A stretch of DNA of 64,000 nt from Brachybacterium sp042666875 (GTDB lineage Bacteria > Actinomycetota > Actinomycetes > Actinomycetales > Dermabacteraceae), in contig NZ_JBHTCX010000006.1 of NCBI RefSeq assembly GCF_042666875.1, positions 1-64,000 on the forward strand, written 5' to 3'. Under the pieces are notes generated by a model. It worked only from the letters and a program-made list of their open reading frames with translations. It was not told the DNA's origin and ran no database searches. The translations under genes and the position numbers were made by a program. Below, piece by piece: positions 62,983 through 64,000 of the stretch (positions within the stretch are counted from its first letter, which is position 1; each line of letters begins with the position of its first letter).

Positions 62983-63055
62983 AGCCCTGAAAGGGAATCG
63001 AACCCTTGACCTTCTCCTTACCATGGAGATGCTCTACCGACTGAGCTATCAGGGC
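62983..63055 (-). tRNA. tRNA-Thr (GGT)
   Basis: Acceptor GCCCTGA/TCAGGGC, D arm TAGCTCAGTCGGTAGAGC, anticodon stem TCTCC/GGAGA with loop ATGGTAA (anticodon GGT), T arm AAGGG-TTCGATT-CCCTT, discriminator T. No CCA encoded. Confidence 0.93.
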
Positions 63056-63141
63056 AACCCGGAGGACTCTACCCAACTCCTCGCCGTGACGGCAATTCGT
63101 CGGGAAGCCCCGGTGCTTCGGGTCACAAGGACCTTCCGCAG

Positions 63142-63223
63142 TGGCAGGTGAGGGATTCGAACCCACGAAGGCAATGCCAGCTGATTTACAGTCAGCTCCC
63201 TTTGGCCGCTCGGGTAACCTGCC
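63142..63223 (-). tRNA. tRNA-Tyr (GTA)
   Basis: Acceptor GGCAGGT/ACCTGCC, anticodon stem GCTGA/TCAGC with loop CTGTAAA (anticodon GTA), long variable arm as in class II tRNAs, T arm GTGGG-TTCGAAT-CCCTC, discriminator A. Confidence 0.93.
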
Positions 63224-63290
63224 GGAGAACCTCGCCTCCGGTGCCCGCCGGCCGAGGCCGGAGGTCCCATCAGCGAAGCGGACCTGGAAC

Positions 63291-63320
63291 AGCATACCGG
63301 TGCACGCTCGGCGGTGCGAA
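63291..63320 (-). promoter_or_regulatory. Promoter of the tRNA-Tyr/Thr/Met-rpmG unit
   Basis: TTCGCA (63320-63315), 18-base spacer, TATGCT (63296-63291) on the minus strand. A start near 63284 gives a leader of about 60 bases with a GC-rich hairpin (CCTCCGG...CCGGAGG) before the first tRNA. The rest of the 279-base divergent gap (63224-63502) shows no gene. Confidence 0.55.
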
Positions 63321-63502
63321 CCCGTAGGCGCTCTGGCGTGCATGAAGATGGTCACAGGGACCCTCCGGCGCTCCCCCGCAGGGGTGCGGCAGGCTCGGAG
63401 CCGCACACTCCGCGGCCGTGCCCCGCCCCTCGTGCACGGGCCGTCGCACCGGAGAACATCGACCGGCCGCCCTCACGGCGGCCGCACCAGGAAGGATTCA
63501 CC

Positions 63503-63991
63503 GTGGCAGATTCATCGTTCGACATCGTCAGCAAGCTCGACCGCCAGGAGGTCGACAACGCGGTCAACCAGGCCGTCAAGGAGGTCGGGCAGCGCTACGA
63601 CTTCCGCAACACCGATGCCTCCATCAGCTTCAGCGGGGACGAGATCGCGATGAGCGCGAACGCGGAGGAGCGAGTCCTCGCGGTGCTCGACGTGCTCCAG
63701 ACCAAGCTCATCCGTCGCGGCATCTCGCTGAAGGCGCTGGATGTCGGCGAGCCCAAGCAGTCCGGCAAGGAGGTGCGGCTCAGTGCGGCTCTGAAGGAGG
63801 GCATCAGCACCGAGGACGCCAAGAAGATCTCCAAGCTCATCCGGGACGAGGGCCCCAAGAGCGTCAAGGCACGGATCGAGGGCGATGAGCTGCGGGTCTC
63901 GTCCAAGAGCCGCGACGACCTGCAGTCGGTCATCGCCATGCTCAAGGGCAAGGACCTCGACGTCGCGCTCCAGTTCGTCAACTTCCGCTGA
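63503..63991 (+). CDS. yajQ: YajQ family cyclic di-GMP-binding/nucleotide-binding protein
   Basis: 162 residues from GTG 63503, with AGGAAGGA 6 bases upstream; longer frames run into the tRNA promoter region. SSFDIVSKLDRQEVDNAVNQ, RYDFRNTDASISFSGDEIAM, LIRRGISLKALDVGEPKQSG, and KDLDVALQFVNFR at the C-terminus match YajQ. Family members bind RNA or c-di-GMP; the role in actinobacteria is unclear. Confidence 0.93.
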   Translation: MADSSFDIVSKLDRQEVDNAVNQAVKEVGQRYDFRNTDASISFSGDEIAMSANAEERVLAVLDVLQTKLIRRGISLKALDVGEPKQSGKEVRLSAALKEGISTEDAKKISKLIRDEGPKSVKARIEGDELRVSSKSRDDLQSVIAMLKGKDLDVALQFVNFR

Positions 63992-64000
63992 ACCGCCTCC

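Noticed and set aside
62852..63223. tRNA genes as a phage or island attachment site
   Set aside because: No integrase, no duplicated 3' tRNA end and no mobile genes were seen nearby.
62735..63406. Long frame across the tRNA genes
   Set aside because: Three well-folded tRNAs occupy it.

Overview
The window is about 70% GC, almost fully coding, with many GTG starts and 1-, 4- or 8-base stop/start overlaps. Gene content and order (accessory epsilon subunit of acyl-CoA carboxylase, DUF222/HNH protein, Rv1264-like adenylate cyclase, the tRNA-Tyr/Thr/Met - rpmG - MaoC - MaoC - murB run) point to an actinomycete, probably Micrococcales and perhaps close to Brachybacterium/Dermabacteraceae (inference; no 16S gene is present). 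No gap between genes exceeds 300 bases; the two largest (about 279 bases each) precede sdhC and yajQ. No insertion sequence, prophage or CRISPR array was seen.

Region 1 (1-20036) is a surface-polysaccharide locus. It holds six glycosyltransferase-type proteins, two large DUF6541 membrane proteins that look like paralogues, a DUF2304 protein, two acyltransferase-3 membrane proteins, an MsbA/PglK-type ABC exporter, and a WlbA/WlbB/DegT set plus a WbpI-like 2-epimerase. That set would make a UDP-2,3-diacetamido-hexuronic acid (inference). Region 2 (20033-25096) has purE-purK, a sensor kinase/response regulator pair, and a pH-sensor-type adenylate cyclase overlapping birA. Region 3 (25093-32280) is an acyl-CoA carboxylase neighbourhood: birA (which biotinylates the carrier), the carboxyltransferase beta chain, a small epsilon subunit, a DUF885 protein, Maf, and the biotin carboxylase/BCCP alpha chain.

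Region 4 (32309-48693) is a nucleoside salvage cluster: purine nucleoside phosphorylase, phosphohexo/pentomutase, deoC, a uridine-kinase-like/Nudix fusion, deoA, cdd and a BMP-type nucleoside ABC importer (lipoprotein, two permeases, double ATPase). A quinone-reductase-like flavoprotein, a DUF222-HNH protein and a Tat-type glycoside-hydrolase-like protein lie within or beside it. Imported nucleosides would be deaminated (cdd), phosphorolysed (deoA, PNP), isomerised (mutase) and cleaved to acetaldehyde and glyceraldehyde-3-phosphate (deoC).

Region 5 (48909-63991) is housekeeping: M20 amidohydrolase, manC, sdhCDAB with a terminator, xth-folD-glyA, an aldo/keto reductase, an XRE/MmyB regulator, murB with two MaoC dehydratases, rpmG, three tRNAs and yajQ. 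Recurrent signals of note are a 16-24 base perfect palindrome found in three different coding sequences in the same reading frame, and several TAnnnT -10 boxes lying 6-8 bases before a start codon, suggesting leaderless transcripts.
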